A DNA stretch of 9,769 nucleotides from Thermaceae bacterium (GCA_027023115.1 JALVWZ010000250.1:1-9769); one strand, 5' to 3'; counted from the first letter of the stretch, positions 1 to 7,155 are shown. Made by a program: numbers and translations. Notes: generated from the sequence alone by a model not told the origin.

Positions 1-533
1 TCTACGCCGCCCTCAAGCAAGACCCCGAAGCCGAGCTGGCCCTGGCCGCCTGGCCGGAGCCCGAGGAGTTCGCGGCAGACGCGGAGGCGCTGGCGGCCTT
101 CAAGACCCTACAGGAAGCGGTAAGCGCCGTCCGCAGCCTGCGCGCCGAGCTGGGTCTGCCGCCGCAGCAGGAGATAACCGTCTACGCCGAAGGCCCGGGG
201 GCGTCGCTGCTCCGGGAGAACGCCAGCCTCTTCCGCTTCCTGGCCCGCGCCGACGTGCAGGAAGGTCGCCCCGAAGGTGCGGTTAGCGCGGTCACCCCGG
301 AGGTCACCCTCTGGGTGGCCCTCGAGGGCCTGGTAGACGTCGCGGCCTGGAAGCAGAAGCAGCAGAAGAAGGCCGCCGAACTGGAAAAACGCATCTTGGG
401 GCTCGAGAAAAAGCTGGCCAACCCCGGTTTCACCGAGCGCGCCCCCGCCGCGGTGGTAGAGCGCGAGCGGCGCAATCTGACCGAGGCCAAAAGCCAGCTC
501 GAGCGCATCCGCGAAGTGCTGGCCGGGTTTTAG
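1..533 (+). CDS. valS: Valyl-tRNA synthetase, C-terminal part (5' truncated by window)
   Basis: Valyl-tRNA synthetase charges tRNA-Val with valine in the cytoplasm. Only the last 176 or so codons are here, read from base 3 to the TAG at 531-533. The visible part begins near the end of the anticodon-binding domain: an LAAWPEP motif is followed by a helix with AVSAVRSLRAELGLPP, a hallmark of ValS. The last ~65 residues form the charged C-terminal coiled coil that contacts the tRNA elbow, with the family motif KLANPGFTERAP followed by VVERERRNL. No frameshift or internal stop is seen. It is the only + strand gene and converges on the sugar operon, with a terminator 13 bases after its stop. The catalytic domain (HIGH, KMSKS) lies outside the window. 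Identification rests on these motifs and is secure. Confidence 0.96.
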   Translation, partial: YAALKQDPEAELALAAWPEPEEFAADAEALAAFKTLQEAVSAVRSLRAELGLPPQQEITVYAEGPGASLLRENASLFRFLARADVQEGRPEGAVSAVTPEVTLWVALEGLVDVAAWKQKQQKKAAELEKRILGLEKKLANPGFTERAPAAVVERERRNLTEAKSQLERIREVLAGF

Positions 534-539
534 CGGCGC

Positions 540-578
540 AAAACGAGGCCGCCGCGCCAAAGGCGCGGCGGCCTTTTT
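540..578. terminator. Intrinsic terminator between converging valS and fucU
   Basis: A perfect 12-bp GC-rich stem (547-558 with 562-573) closes a three-base AAA loop and is followed by five T on the + strand, so it should end valS transcription. On the - strand the same stem is followed, after three bases, by TTTT (540-543 read in reverse), so it can also end the rbsBAC-fucU transcript, whose last stop codon is at 603. It is probably bidirectional but stronger for valS. Confidence 0.93.
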
Positions 579-602
579 AGCCCCCGTGACTCCGAAGCCC
601 CT

Positions 603-1034
603 TTACTCCGGGAAGATGACGCCCTTTTTGAGGATTATGCAGGCGTAGAGCTTCGTCTCGCTGGTGGCGACTACCGCGTAGGCGTCCTGGGCGCGGTCGT
701 AGTACTCGAAGCGGTCTATTGGCTGCACCCGCGCCTCTTCGCCGGAAGCCGCGAGGACCGCGTCGAACTCCTTCCACACCTCGGGCTTTTGCTCCTGGCC
801 ATTGTCCATGTACCAAACATTGGCATCGGCAAAGGTGTCGAGCGGCATCAGTTTGAGGATTGCCGCCACCATCTCCGGCGTGCCCATACCGTCGGCGCGA
901 ATGACCAGCGGCCCCGAGGAGTGCGCCGGGTAGTTGCCGTCTACGATGGCTATCTCGTCGCCGTGGCCCATCTCCGCCAGAACCATTAGCAGCTCCGGCG
1001 AAAGCTCAGCTGGAATACCCTTGAGCATCGACAT
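603..1034 (-). CDS. fucU: RbsD/FucU-family sugar mutarotase (FucU type)
   Basis: This family speeds the interconversion of sugar anomers or ring forms (L-fucose for FucU, D-ribose pyranose/furanose for RbsD) before phosphorylation or isomerisation in the cytoplasm. The 143-residue protein matches FucU in length and layout: an N-terminal LKGIPAELSPELL, then EMGHGDEI with the catalytic-type His24, Asp32, the R46-A-D-G motif, YYDRAQ (111-116) and a C-terminal ILKKGV. One family residue differs: FucU and RbsD carry Asn after the Y-A or Y-G pair near the end, and here it is Cys132. The start at 1034 has GGAGG five bases upstream. A second ATG two codons in (1028) would give the usual MLKGI start. 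It is last in the importer operon, ten bases after rbsC. Family membership is clear; the actual substrate (fucose, ribose or another sugar) is not. Confidence 0.9.
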   Translation of the reverse strand: MSMLKGIPAELSPELLMVLAEMGHGDEIAIVDGNYPAHSSGPLVIRADGMGTPEMVAAILKLMPLDTFADANVWYMDNGQEQKPEVWKEFDAVLAASGEEARVQPIDRFEYYDRAQDAYAVVATSETKLYACIILKKGVIFPE

Positions 1035-1044
1035 AAACTCCTCC

Positions 1045-1992
1045 TTATACCTCGACCTGCCTGTTCTTGAGGCTGTCGATCATCACCGCCAGGAAGATGA
1101 CCGCGCCCTTGAGGAAACTCTGCCAGAAAGGCGGCACGTTGAGCAGGTTCATGCCGTTGTTGATGACCCCGATCAGCAGTACGCCAATGATGGTGCCCAC
1201 GATGGTGCCCTTGCCGCCCATCAGCGAAGCGCCGCCGATGATCACCGCGGCGATGGCATCGAGCTCGTAGCCGGTGGCGGCGGTGGGCATGGCCGCGCCC
1301 AGGCGGCCGGTGAGCACCAGGCCGGCAATGGCGCAGGAAATACCGGAAACGATGTAGACGAAGTAGAGGATCCACTGGGTGCGGATACCCGAAAGGGCCG
1401 CCGCCTTGGGATTGGAGCCGACGGCGTAGATGTTGCGCCCCAGTACGGTGCTGCGCAGCAGCACCTCGGCCAAGAAGGCGTAGAGCAGGAAGATGATTAC
1501 CGCTACCGAGATGGGGCCGATGGTGCCGGCGCCGAAGAACTCGAAGGAGGCCGGGAAGTCGAAGATGGTCTTGCCGTCGGAGAGGACCATAGTCAGGCCG
1601 CGCGCCATGGCCATCGTCGCCAGGGTGACGATGAACGGGGCCATGCCGATCTTGGTGATCGAAAAACCGTGGAACACGCCGATGGCGACGCCAAAGACCA
1701 GGTTGAGCAGGATCACCAGCCAAACGGGCACGCCGGCGTGCAACATCAGGGCCATGATTACGCCCGAGAGGGCGACTACCGAGCCCACCGAGAGGTCGAT
1801 GCCGGCGGTCAGGATCACGAAGGTCATCCCGATGGCGATGATGCCCTGAATGGACGATTGCAAGAGGATGTTGAGCAGGTTGAACTTGGTCAGGAAGACC
1901 GGCGAGGTAAAGGCGAAGAACGCCCCGATAGCCAAGAGGCCGAGAAGGACGATAAACTCGCTACTCGAAAACAAAGACTTGTTCAGCTTCAT
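1045..1992 (-). CDS. rbsC: Ribose-type ABC transporter permease
   Basis: This is the membrane subunit of a CUT2-class (RbsC/AraH-type) sugar importer; two copies should form the channel in the inner membrane. The 315-residue protein is close to E. coli RbsC in length and is almost entirely hydrophobic helices, with the family stretches TAGIDLSVGS (62-71), GRNIYAVGSNPKAAALSGI (185-203), and GYELDAIAAV followed by GGASLMGGKG (241-262), the last being the loop that contacts the ATPase. The C-terminus NNGMNLLNV then LAVMID is also RbsC-like. Its ATG overlaps the rbsA stop by four bases (ATGA), so translation is probably coupled, and a G-rich ribosome site lies seven bases upstream. fucU follows ten bases later. 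Ribose is the best guess for substrate, resting mainly on the binding protein. Confidence 0.95.
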   Translation of the reverse strand: MKLNKSLFSSSEFIVLLGLLAIGAFFAFTSPVFLTKFNLLNILLQSSIQGIIAIGMTFVILTAGIDLSVGSVVALSGVIMALMLHAGVPVWLVILLNLVFGVAIGVFHGFSITKIGMAPFIVTLATMAMARGLTMVLSDGKTIFDFPASFEFFGAGTIGPISVAVIIFLLYAFLAEVLLRSTVLGRNIYAVGSNPKAAALSGIRTQWILYFVYIVSGISCAIAGLVLTGRLGAAMPTAATGYELDAIAAVIIGGASLMGGKGTIVGTIIGVLLIGVINNGMNLLNVPPFWQSFLKGAVIFLAVMIDSLKNRQVEV

Positions 1993-3506
1993 GACGTGGC
2001 CCCCTCTGCGGCGCCTATCTCCAGGCAGTACTTAAGCACGTTCTCTTCGTTGATATCGTCTCCCAACAATTCGGCGGTCACCCTACCCTCCGACATCGTG
2101 TATACCCGGTCGGTGCAACCGATTATTTCCGGCAGCTCCGAGCTGACGAACACCACCGCCTTGCCCTGCTCGGCCAAGTCGGCTATCAAGCGGTAGATTT
2201 CCAGTTTGGCGCCGACGTCTATACCCCGCGTCGGCTCGTCCAGCAAGATGACGTCCGGGTCGTTGATCAGCGCCTTGGCCAGACAGACCTTCTGCTGGTT
2301 GCCACCGGACAGGTTGTAAACGTCCACGTCTATCGAAGGCGCCTTGACGTTGAGCCGCTTGGCGTATTCGCTTGCGGCGGCGCGCTCCTCCTTGACCTGG
2401 GTGAAGCCCGACTTGACGAAGCGCCCCACCTGAATGGCCAGGTAGGTGATGTTCTTCCAGATAGGGTTACCAAAGAAGAGATTCTCGCCCTTGCGGTCTT
2501 CGGAAGAGTAGATGACGCCGTTTTTGATGGCGTCGTGGGGGTGCTTGAAGCGCACCTTGCGACCGTTCAGCTTCACCTCGCCGCCCTTGATGGGGCGGGC
2601 GCCGATGAGCGCCTTGAGTAGCTCGGTGCGCCCCGAACCCAACAGGCCGTAGATGCCAACGACCTCGGAACGGCGCACCTTGAAGTTCACGCCCTTGAGG
2701 AAGTGGTCGCTTATCCCGCTGGCCTCGAGGGCGACCTCCGCCGGCGTGTGTTCTCCTTTGTAGTAGATGTTTTGTATGTCTCTGCCGACCATCCGCGAAA
2801 CGACCGTTTCTTCGTCGGCCTCGGCCGTGGGCATGACCGCCACCGTCTTGCCGTCGCGGAGGATGTGGATGCGGTCGGTGATTTCGAAGATCTCGTCGAG
2901 GTGGTGGGATACGTAGATTATGCCTATGCCCCGCTCTTGCAGCCGGCGGATGACGGCAAACAGGTTCTCTATTTCGGGGCCCGTCAGCGAAGAGGTAGGC
3001 TCGTCGAAGAGGATGATCCGGGCGTCGTAGGAAAGCGCCTTGGCGATCTCCACCGACTGCTTGACGCCAATTGGCAGGTCAGCCACTATTGCCCGCGGGT
3101 CTATTCCCTCCATGCCGCTGCCCTCGAGGATGCGGCGCGTATCGGCGTACAGCTTGCGCCAGTCTACGAAGCCGCTGCGACGGGGCAAACGGTTTATGAA
3201 GATGTTCTCGGCTACGCTCAGGTGGGGTATCAGGTTGAGCTCTTGATAGACGATGGAGATACCGGCGTCGAGCGCGTCCTTGGGAGTGCGGAAGTGGGTT
3301 TCTTCGCCCTGGTAGAATATCTGCCCCTTACTTGGCGTATACACGCCGCCAATCAGCTTCATGAGGGTAGACTTACCAGCGCCGTTCTCCCCTACCAAGC
3401 CGAGCACTTCCCCGGGAAACAGTTTTAGGGAAACGTCGTCCAGGGCGATAACGCCCGGGAAGACTTTGGTCAGGTTGACGGTTTCCAGGATGGGGGACGT
3501 TTTCAT
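1989..3506 (-). CDS. rbsA: Ribose-type ABC transporter ATP-binding protein (two ATPase domains)
   Basis: This cytoplasmic ATPase powers the importer and carries two fused nucleotide-binding domains in 505 residues, the usual RbsA/MglA/XylG length. The first domain has Walker A GENGAGKST (39-47, Lys45), Q-loop Gln88, a divergent signature LPIGVKQ (144-150), Walker B ILFDEP (Asp168, Glu169) and switch His201. The second has a degenerate Walker A, GLLGSGRTE (287-295, Arg instead of Lys), a good signature LSGGNQQ (399-405), Walker B LLDEPTRG (421-428) and SSELPE in place of the switch His. This split of good and poor motifs is normal for the family. The ATG at 3506 has AAGGA five bases upstream. 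The gene lies 92 bases after rbsB and overlaps rbsC by four bases. Motifs alone cannot separate ribose from other CUT2 sugars. Confidence 0.96.
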   Translation of the reverse strand: MKTSPILETVNLTKVFPGVIALDDVSLKLFPGEVLGLVGENGAGKSTLMKLIGGVYTPSKGQIFYQGEETHFRTPKDALDAGISIVYQELNLIPHLSVAENIFINRLPRRSGFVDWRKLYADTRRILEGSGMEGIDPRAIVADLPIGVKQSVEIAKALSYDARIILFDEPTSSLTGPEIENLFAVIRRLQERGIGIIYVSHHLDEIFEITDRIHILRDGKTVAVMPTAEADEETVVSRMVGRDIQNIYYKGEHTPAEVALEASGISDHFLKGVNFKVRRSEVVGIYGLLGSGRTELLKALIGARPIKGGEVKLNGRKVRFKHPHDAIKNGVIYSSEDRKGENLFFGNPIWKNITYLAIQVGRFVKSGFTQVKEERAAASEYAKRLNVKAPSIDVDVYNLSGGNQQKVCLAKALINDPDVILLDEPTRGIDVGAKLEIYRLIADLAEQGKAVVFVSSELPEIIGCTDRVYTMSEGRVTAELLGDDINEENVLKYCLEIGAAEGATS

Positions 3507-3542
3507 CTCATTCCTTAGCGGTGGCTCAGCGGCCTTTCTTGC

Positions 3543-3583
3543 AGGGTTGGGGGCACCTTGCGATGCCCCCAGTCCCTAAGGTG
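3543..3583 (-). other. Hairpin in the rbsB-rbsA gap
   Basis: A perfect 8-bp stem (3548-3555 with 3564-3571) has an 8-base loop and is extended by AGGG/CCCT (3543-3546 with 3574-3577) across a small bulge. On the coding (-) strand no T-run follows, so it is not a standard terminator. It lies about 21 bases after the rbsB stop. Such hairpins after binding-protein genes are known in other importer operons to protect the upstream message and lower expression of downstream subunits; that role is inferred here. An alternative 6-bp pairing (CACCTT at 3554-3559 with AAGGTG at 3578-3583) excludes the main stem. Confidence 0.65.
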
Positions 3584-3598
3584 TTTCTAGAATAGGGC

Positions 3599-4558
3599 TT
3601 ACTGCTCGGCCCAGTTCTGGCGCTTGTCGACGTTCTCCTTGGTAACCGGGGTGAACGGGGTGTAGAAGTGCTTGGGCACTTCCTTGCCGTTCAGGTAGTC
3701 GACCGCGAACTCTACGGCCTTCTCACCCATCATGACCGGCTCCTGCGAGATGGTGCAGTCGATGTAGCCCTGGCGGATCAGGTCAAGGGCCTGCTTGATG
3801 CCGTCGATGCCGACGATGTAGATGTGGCCGGGCTCGCCCACCTTCTTGAGCTTGCCCATGGCCTTGAGGGCGCGGGCGGCGCCAACGGTGTTGTCGTCGT
3901 TGTGGCCGTAGATGGCGTCCACGTCGGGGTGCGCCAGCACCAAGTTGGTGGTTACGTTGAAGGCCTTCTCCTGGTTGAAGTCGGCAGGCTGCGAGGCGAC
4001 CAGCTCGAGGCCGGGGTACTTCTTGAGCTCCTCGTGGAAGCCCTTGCCGCGGTCACGGGCGGCGGTGGTGCCCACCAGACCTACCAGCTCGATGACCTTA
4101 CCCTTGACCGTGCCATACTTAGCCTTCATGGCCTTGGCGATCAGGTCGGCGGCCAGGCGGCCCATGGCGACGTTGTCGGTTTCGAGGAACGAGGTGACCT
4201 CCACGCCGGTGACGCCGCGGTCGAGCGCGAATACGGGAATGCCGGCGTCGAGGGCCTTCTTGACGGCGGGGGCGATGGCCTCGGCGTCGCGCGGGTTGAT
4301 GATGATGGCGTCTACCTTCTTGGTGATCAGGTCTTCGACGTCGGCGGCCTGCTTGCCGGCGTCGCCGTTGGCGTTGACCGTGATCAACTTGGCGCCGTAC
4401 TTCTTAGCACCATTCTCGACGCCCTTGGTCATGCCTACGAAGAAGGCGTTGTTGAGGGTGCTTATCGAGTAACCGATCACGATCTGCCCGTCTTTGGCAA
4501 AAGCGCCGAGCGCCATTGCAAAGGCGGCTACTAACAAAACTCTCACGAAACTTTTCAT
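3599..4558 (-). CDS. rbsB: Ribose-type periplasmic sugar-binding protein
   Basis: This exported protein captures the sugar and delivers it to the RbsAC importer. It has 319 residues, with a Sec signal peptide (about 1-21, charged start, hydrophobic core, AFA cleavage site before KDGQ) and no lipobox Cys, so it should be free in the periplasm. Aligned by eye to E. coli RbsB, nearly all ribose contacts are present: Ser33, Asn37, Phe39, Phe40 (in STLNNAFF), Asn88, Asp113-Arg114, Arg168 (in GTTAARDRG), Phe194 (QPADF), Asn220 (HNDD), Asp252 and Gln272. One contact differs: Ile251 replaces the Phe before Asp252. The start at 4558 has GGAGG six bases upstream. As the first gene after the promoter, ahead of a hairpin, it may be made in excess over the membrane subunits. 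D-ribose is the likeliest ligand; allose or a related sugar remains possible. Confidence 0.94.
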   Translation of the reverse strand: MKSFVRVLLVAAFAMALGAFAKDGQIVIGYSISTLNNAFFVGMTKGVENGAKKYGAKLITVNANGDAGKQAADVEDLITKKVDAIIINPRDAEAIAPAVKKALDAGIPVFALDRGVTGVEVTSFLETDNVAMGRLAADLIAKAMKAKYGTVKGKVIELVGLVGTTAARDRGKGFHEELKKYPGLELVASQPADFNQEKAFNVTTNLVLAHPDVDAIYGHNDDNTVGAARALKAMGKLKKVGEPGHIYIVGIDGIKQALDLIRQGYIDCTISQEPVMMGEKAVEFAVDYLNGKEVPKHFYTPFTPVTKENVDKRQNWAEQ

Positions 4559-4620
4559 TTCCTACCTCCAAATGGTTTTTTTACCACACGAAGTTTATTA
4601 CAGCCCGTCCCTCATGTCAA
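4559..4620 (-). promoter_or_regulatory. Promoter and leader of the rbsBAC-fucU operon
   Basis: Read on the - strand, a perfect -35 TTGACA (4615-4620) is followed after exactly 17 bases by a -10 TAAACT (4592-4597, four of six matches), placing the start of transcription near 4585. The leader to the rbsB ATG is about 27 bases and contains GGAGG. The short inverted repeat TGGT-N6-ACCA (4573-4586) lies at the predicted start site and could be an operator, but with 4-bp arms this is weak. The region is much more AT-rich than the surrounding genes. Confidence 0.72.
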
Positions 4621-4643
4621 TAAAACTTTCTAATGGAAAATAA

Positions 4644-6752
4644 TCATTCGCGATTTCGCAGCCTTGCTGCGACCTGCCACCACAGATCCAGGGCTTTCCC
4701 CAGACATTCGGGGGTACCGCGTTCGTAAGCCAGGCGCAACCGCTTGAGCGCCGCCAGCGCCATCCGCCAGCGGCGGTAAGCGGACGAGCGGGCGAGCGCG
4801 TCCGCTGACAACTCCCCTCCCAGCTCCGCCTGCAAGGCAATAGCCGGCTCGCCCTGCGGCTCTTCCTGCCCTTTCAGCAATCGCTGCAGCGCCGCGATGC
4901 TTTGCGGCTGCAGGAGGCGGGCAAAGGTCACGTCGCTGACCGCCAGGCGCACTTCTTCACGCTTTATTGGGCGTTCGGGGACGGCGAACCATACCTCGGC
5001 CTCTTCTGCCGCCGCCAGACTGAGGCCACGCTCGCGCAGGTATTCCACCCCTGCGCCGCTGGCATAGACCGGCAGCCTGCGCTCGAGCGCCTCGGCCATG
5101 GCCCGTCTCGGCTCCTGGGCTATTGCCCGCAATGAACTCTCGCCTTCGCACTCGAGCCAATCCGCCGGCCGGTAAGCCAGCGCCCGCAGCTCGAAGCTGC
5201 GCAAACCCTGCCATTCGTTTTCGACCAACGAGGCGGCCACGTCCAGCGGCTCACCCTCGAGTAGGCTCTCGCCGCCGTCTTTCCACTTGATTACCCGCAG
5301 GCCACCGAGGCTAAAGGAAACGTGCTTGCCACCGGCCAGCGGCCTGATACGCTCGGGAGTTCCAGTAACGTAGTAGACCGGTTCGGGGTTGCCCTGGCCA
5401 AATGGCTCCAAAAGTTGCTGACCCCGGTAGAGTTCAGGAGTCTCTTCGGCGCTGAGCACGGCGTCGAGAACGAGCGTCGGCCGCGGTGCAGCCTGACTGG
5501 CCACGAACTCGTAAATGGCGCTGCGAAATCCCCCGACGCGCTCCGGCTCGATGGAAAAGCCGGCGGCTCCTTCGTGGCCGCCATAACCTTTCAGGTGCTC
5601 GGCGGCGGCCGCCAGCGCCGCCACCGCGCTCACCCCGGGCACGCTGCGTACCGAACCACGGCCGCGGGCCATGATGAAAACCGGCTTGTAGTAGCGCTCC
5701 AGCACCCGGCTGGCGACTATTCCCATTACCCCCGGATGTCCTTCGGGGTCGTGAATCACCAGCGCCGGCGCACTCTCGTCGAGGGTGGGGAGGACCCTTT
5801 GTAGCATCTCTTCTTCGATTTGTTGGCGCTCACGGTTCAGCTCGTCGAGCCGATCGGCCAGCTCCAGAGCGCGGACGTAGCTGCTCGTAGTGAGCGCCTC
5901 CAGCGCCGCTTCCGCCTCGCCCAGACGGCCGGCGGCGTTGATACGTGGCGCGATCCGGAAAGCCACCTCGCTGGCGGTGCAGCGCTGGCAGTGCCGCTCG
6001 GCCAGCACCCGTAGGCCAACGTGGGGGCTGTTTTTCATCCGCGTCAGCCCCGCGCGCACCAGCGCCCGGTTGACTCCCAAAAGCGGGACCACGTCGGCCA
6101 CCGTGCCTATCGAAGCCAGGTCGGCATACTCCAGCGGGGGCGCTTGGCCCAGCGCCTTGCGCACCGCCCAGAGGAGAAAGAAGGCCACCCCCGAACCGGT
6201 GGGCCAGGGAACGCCCTCCAGTTCGGGGCTGAACGCCGGGTGGACCACCACTCCGGGCGGCTTCTGCTCGCCGACGTGGTGGTGGTCGGTGACGATTATC
6301 GAGACCCCCGCGGCGGCGATGGCGCCCAGTTCACGATGATTGCTGATGCCGCAGTCCACGGTTATCAGCAGGTCGGCCGCCTCGACGTGCTCGGGCACCC
6401 GCTCCATGCTCAGGCCGTAGCCGTCATGCAGACGGTGAGGAATGAAGGGGTGCACCTCGGCCCCCAGCTCGGCCAAGCCCAGCACCAGCAGCGCCGCCGC
6501 GCTCACGCCGTCGGCGTCGTAGTCGCCGTGGATGCGGATCCGTTCGCCCTTCTCGATTGCGGCGACGATCCTGGCGGCCGCCGCGTTCAGACCAGGGAGT
6601 TTGGGGGGCGCGAGCGGCGGCTCGAGCTCGGCGCGGCTGGTAAAACCACGCCGCCAGTAGAGCGCCGCCAACTCGGGCGGCAAGCCAAACTGAGCGACCA
6701 GGCGTTCTACGTTTTCGAGATCGGGCCAGGCGGCCAGTACCCAGCGCCGCAT
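4644..6752 (-). CDS. recJ: Single-stranded-DNA-specific exonuclease RecJ
   Basis: RecJ degrades single-stranded DNA 5' to 3' in recombination and repair, using Mn/Mg bound by DHH-family motifs. The 702-residue protein carries all of them: HGDYDADG (75-82, with Asp77, Asp79, Asp81), DCGI (133-136), DHH (156-158) and Asp211 and Asp220 in the EYADLASIGTVADVVPL stretch (207-223). The second core domain follows, with APRINAAGRLGEAE (268-281), EGHPGVMGIVASR (337-349) and the DHHA1 motif GGHEGAAGF (391-399), then an OB-fold and a C-terminal extension. It resembles T. thermophilus RecJ in several stretches but is somewhat longer. A His-Cys-x-x-Cys cluster (254-258) before APRINAAGR is not one I associate with the family. 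The ATG lies two bases after the stop of the preceding small membrane gene, with a GGGGAGG about 16 bases upstream, so translation is probably coupled. No clear terminator follows. Confidence 0.96.
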   Translation of the reverse strand: MRRWVLAAWPDLENVERLVAQFGLPPELAALYWRRGFTSRAELEPPLAPPKLPGLNAAAARIVAAIEKGERIRIHGDYDADGVSAAALLVLGLAELGAEVHPFIPHRLHDGYGLSMERVPEHVEAADLLITVDCGISNHRELGAIAAAGVSIIVTDHHHVGEQKPPGVVVHPAFSPELEGVPWPTGSGVAFFLLWAVRKALGQAPPLEYADLASIGTVADVVPLLGVNRALVRAGLTRMKNSPHVGLRVLAERHCQRCTASEVAFRIAPRINAAGRLGEAEAALEALTTSSYVRALELADRLDELNRERQQIEEEMLQRVLPTLDESAPALVIHDPEGHPGVMGIVASRVLERYYKPVFIMARGRGSVRSVPGVSAVAALAAAAEHLKGYGGHEGAAGFSIEPERVGGFRSAIYEFVASQAAPRPTLVLDAVLSAEETPELYRGQQLLEPFGQGNPEPVYYVTGTPERIRPLAGGKHVSFSLGGLRVIKWKDGGESLLEGEPLDVAASLVENEWQGLRSFELRALAYRPADWLECEGESSLRAIAQEPRRAMAEALERRLPVYASGAGVEYLRERGLSLAAAEEAEVWFAVPERPIKREEVRLAVSDVTFARLLQPQSIAALQRLLKGQEEPQGEPAIALQAELGGELSADALARSSAYRRWRMALAALKRLRLAYERGTPECLGKALDLWWQVAARLRNRE

Positions 6753-6754
6753 GA

Positions 6755-7090
6755 CTACGACTGCTCAGCCTCCCCTGGCGGCGGGCGGTCGGGAATGCGC
6801 GGCATTTCCTCGGGCTGGCTGGCGCGCAGCTTTTGCAGTTCGGCCTCGAGCTTTTGCCTTTCTCGCCGCCAGGCGCGTCGCTCCCGTGACAACGCCCAGG
6901 CGTAACCCAAGAAGTAGACCCAGCCGGCAAAGTAGGCCAGGACCGCCAGCAGCAACATCACCAGATAGAGCGATACCGTCCCCACGGCCGGCACCGCCAC
7001 CTGAGCCGCCGGCTGCACGGCGTAAAGCACGGCTATCGCCAGGGCCACGGTGAGAGCAAGGATGAAGGAAATCCAGTGTACGAGTCGCAT
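6755..7090 (-). CDS. Small two-helix membrane protein, LapA-like
   Basis: A 111-residue inner-membrane protein with two predicted membrane helices (about 7-25 and 39-64), a short loop between them, then a cytoplasmic arginine- and glutamate-rich helix (70-91) likely to form a coiled coil, and a proline-rich tail. This layout fits the LapA (DUF1049) family, whose E. coli member works with LapB in controlling lipopolysaccharide synthesis. The match here is by topology and general composition, so the function is uncertain. The ATG at 7090 has AGGAGG four bases upstream, a strong ribosome site that decides the start. The stop is two bases before recJ, so the two genes almost certainly share a transcript, although no functional link between them is evident. 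An overlapping reading frame at 6765-7106 is discarded because it lacks this site and has no membrane pattern. Confidence 0.68.
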   Translation of the reverse strand: MRLVHWISFILALTVALAIAVLYAVQPAAQVAVPAVGTVSLYLVMLLLAVLAYFAGWVYFLGYAWALSRERRAWRRERQKLEAELQKLRASQPEEMPRIPDRPPPGEAEQS

Positions 7091-7106
7091 ACCGCCTCCT
7101 GCTCAA

Positions 7107-7112
7107 AGTATA
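7107..7112 (-). promoter_or_regulatory. Possible -10 element for the lapA-like/recJ unit
   Basis: TATACT on the - strand (five of six matches to TATAAT) lies 16 bases before the start codon at 7090. No acceptable -35 is visible at 16-18 bases upstream; that position falls inside the secDF terminator stem. If used, the transcript would begin near 7100, almost at the ribosome site, giving a leader of about ten bases. Short leaders and -10-dominated promoters are known in Deinococcota, but this one is only a candidate. Confidence 0.4.
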
Positions 7113-7119
7113 CGCCAGT

Positions 7120-7149
7120 AAAAGCCCCGCCCATCTGGGCGGGGCTTTT
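7120..7149 (-). terminator. Intrinsic terminator after secDF
   Basis: A perfect 9-bp GC stem (7124-7132 with 7137-7145) with a four-base loop is flanked by AAAA and TTTT, so that on either strand the stem is followed by TTTT. It begins six bases after the secDF stop at 7156 and should end the infB-secDF transcript. The flanking A/T bases also pair, giving 13 bp in all. It separates secDF from the lapA-like/recJ unit. Confidence 0.92.
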
Positions 7150-7155
7150 GGCGCC

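Noticed and set aside
934..2196. Long + strand open frame opposite rbsC and the end of rbsA
   Set aside because: It lies antisense to two clear importer genes, has a low-complexity Asp/Gly/His/Gln composition typical of reversed GC-rich coding sequence, and has no ribosome site or family motif.
3668..4534. Long + strand open frame opposite rbsB
   Set aside because: Mirror of the binding-protein gene; composition is Val/Asp/Gly-rich with no recognisable domain.
4621..4675. Possible terminator after recJ
   Set aside because: Only a 3-4 bp GCG/CGC stem with a short loop is seen before an AT-rich stretch; too weak to call.
6021..6905. 294-residue + strand open frame opposite recJ and the lapA-like gene
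   Set aside because: Covers the antisense of intact RecJ catalytic motifs and spans two genes; nothing supports it as coding.
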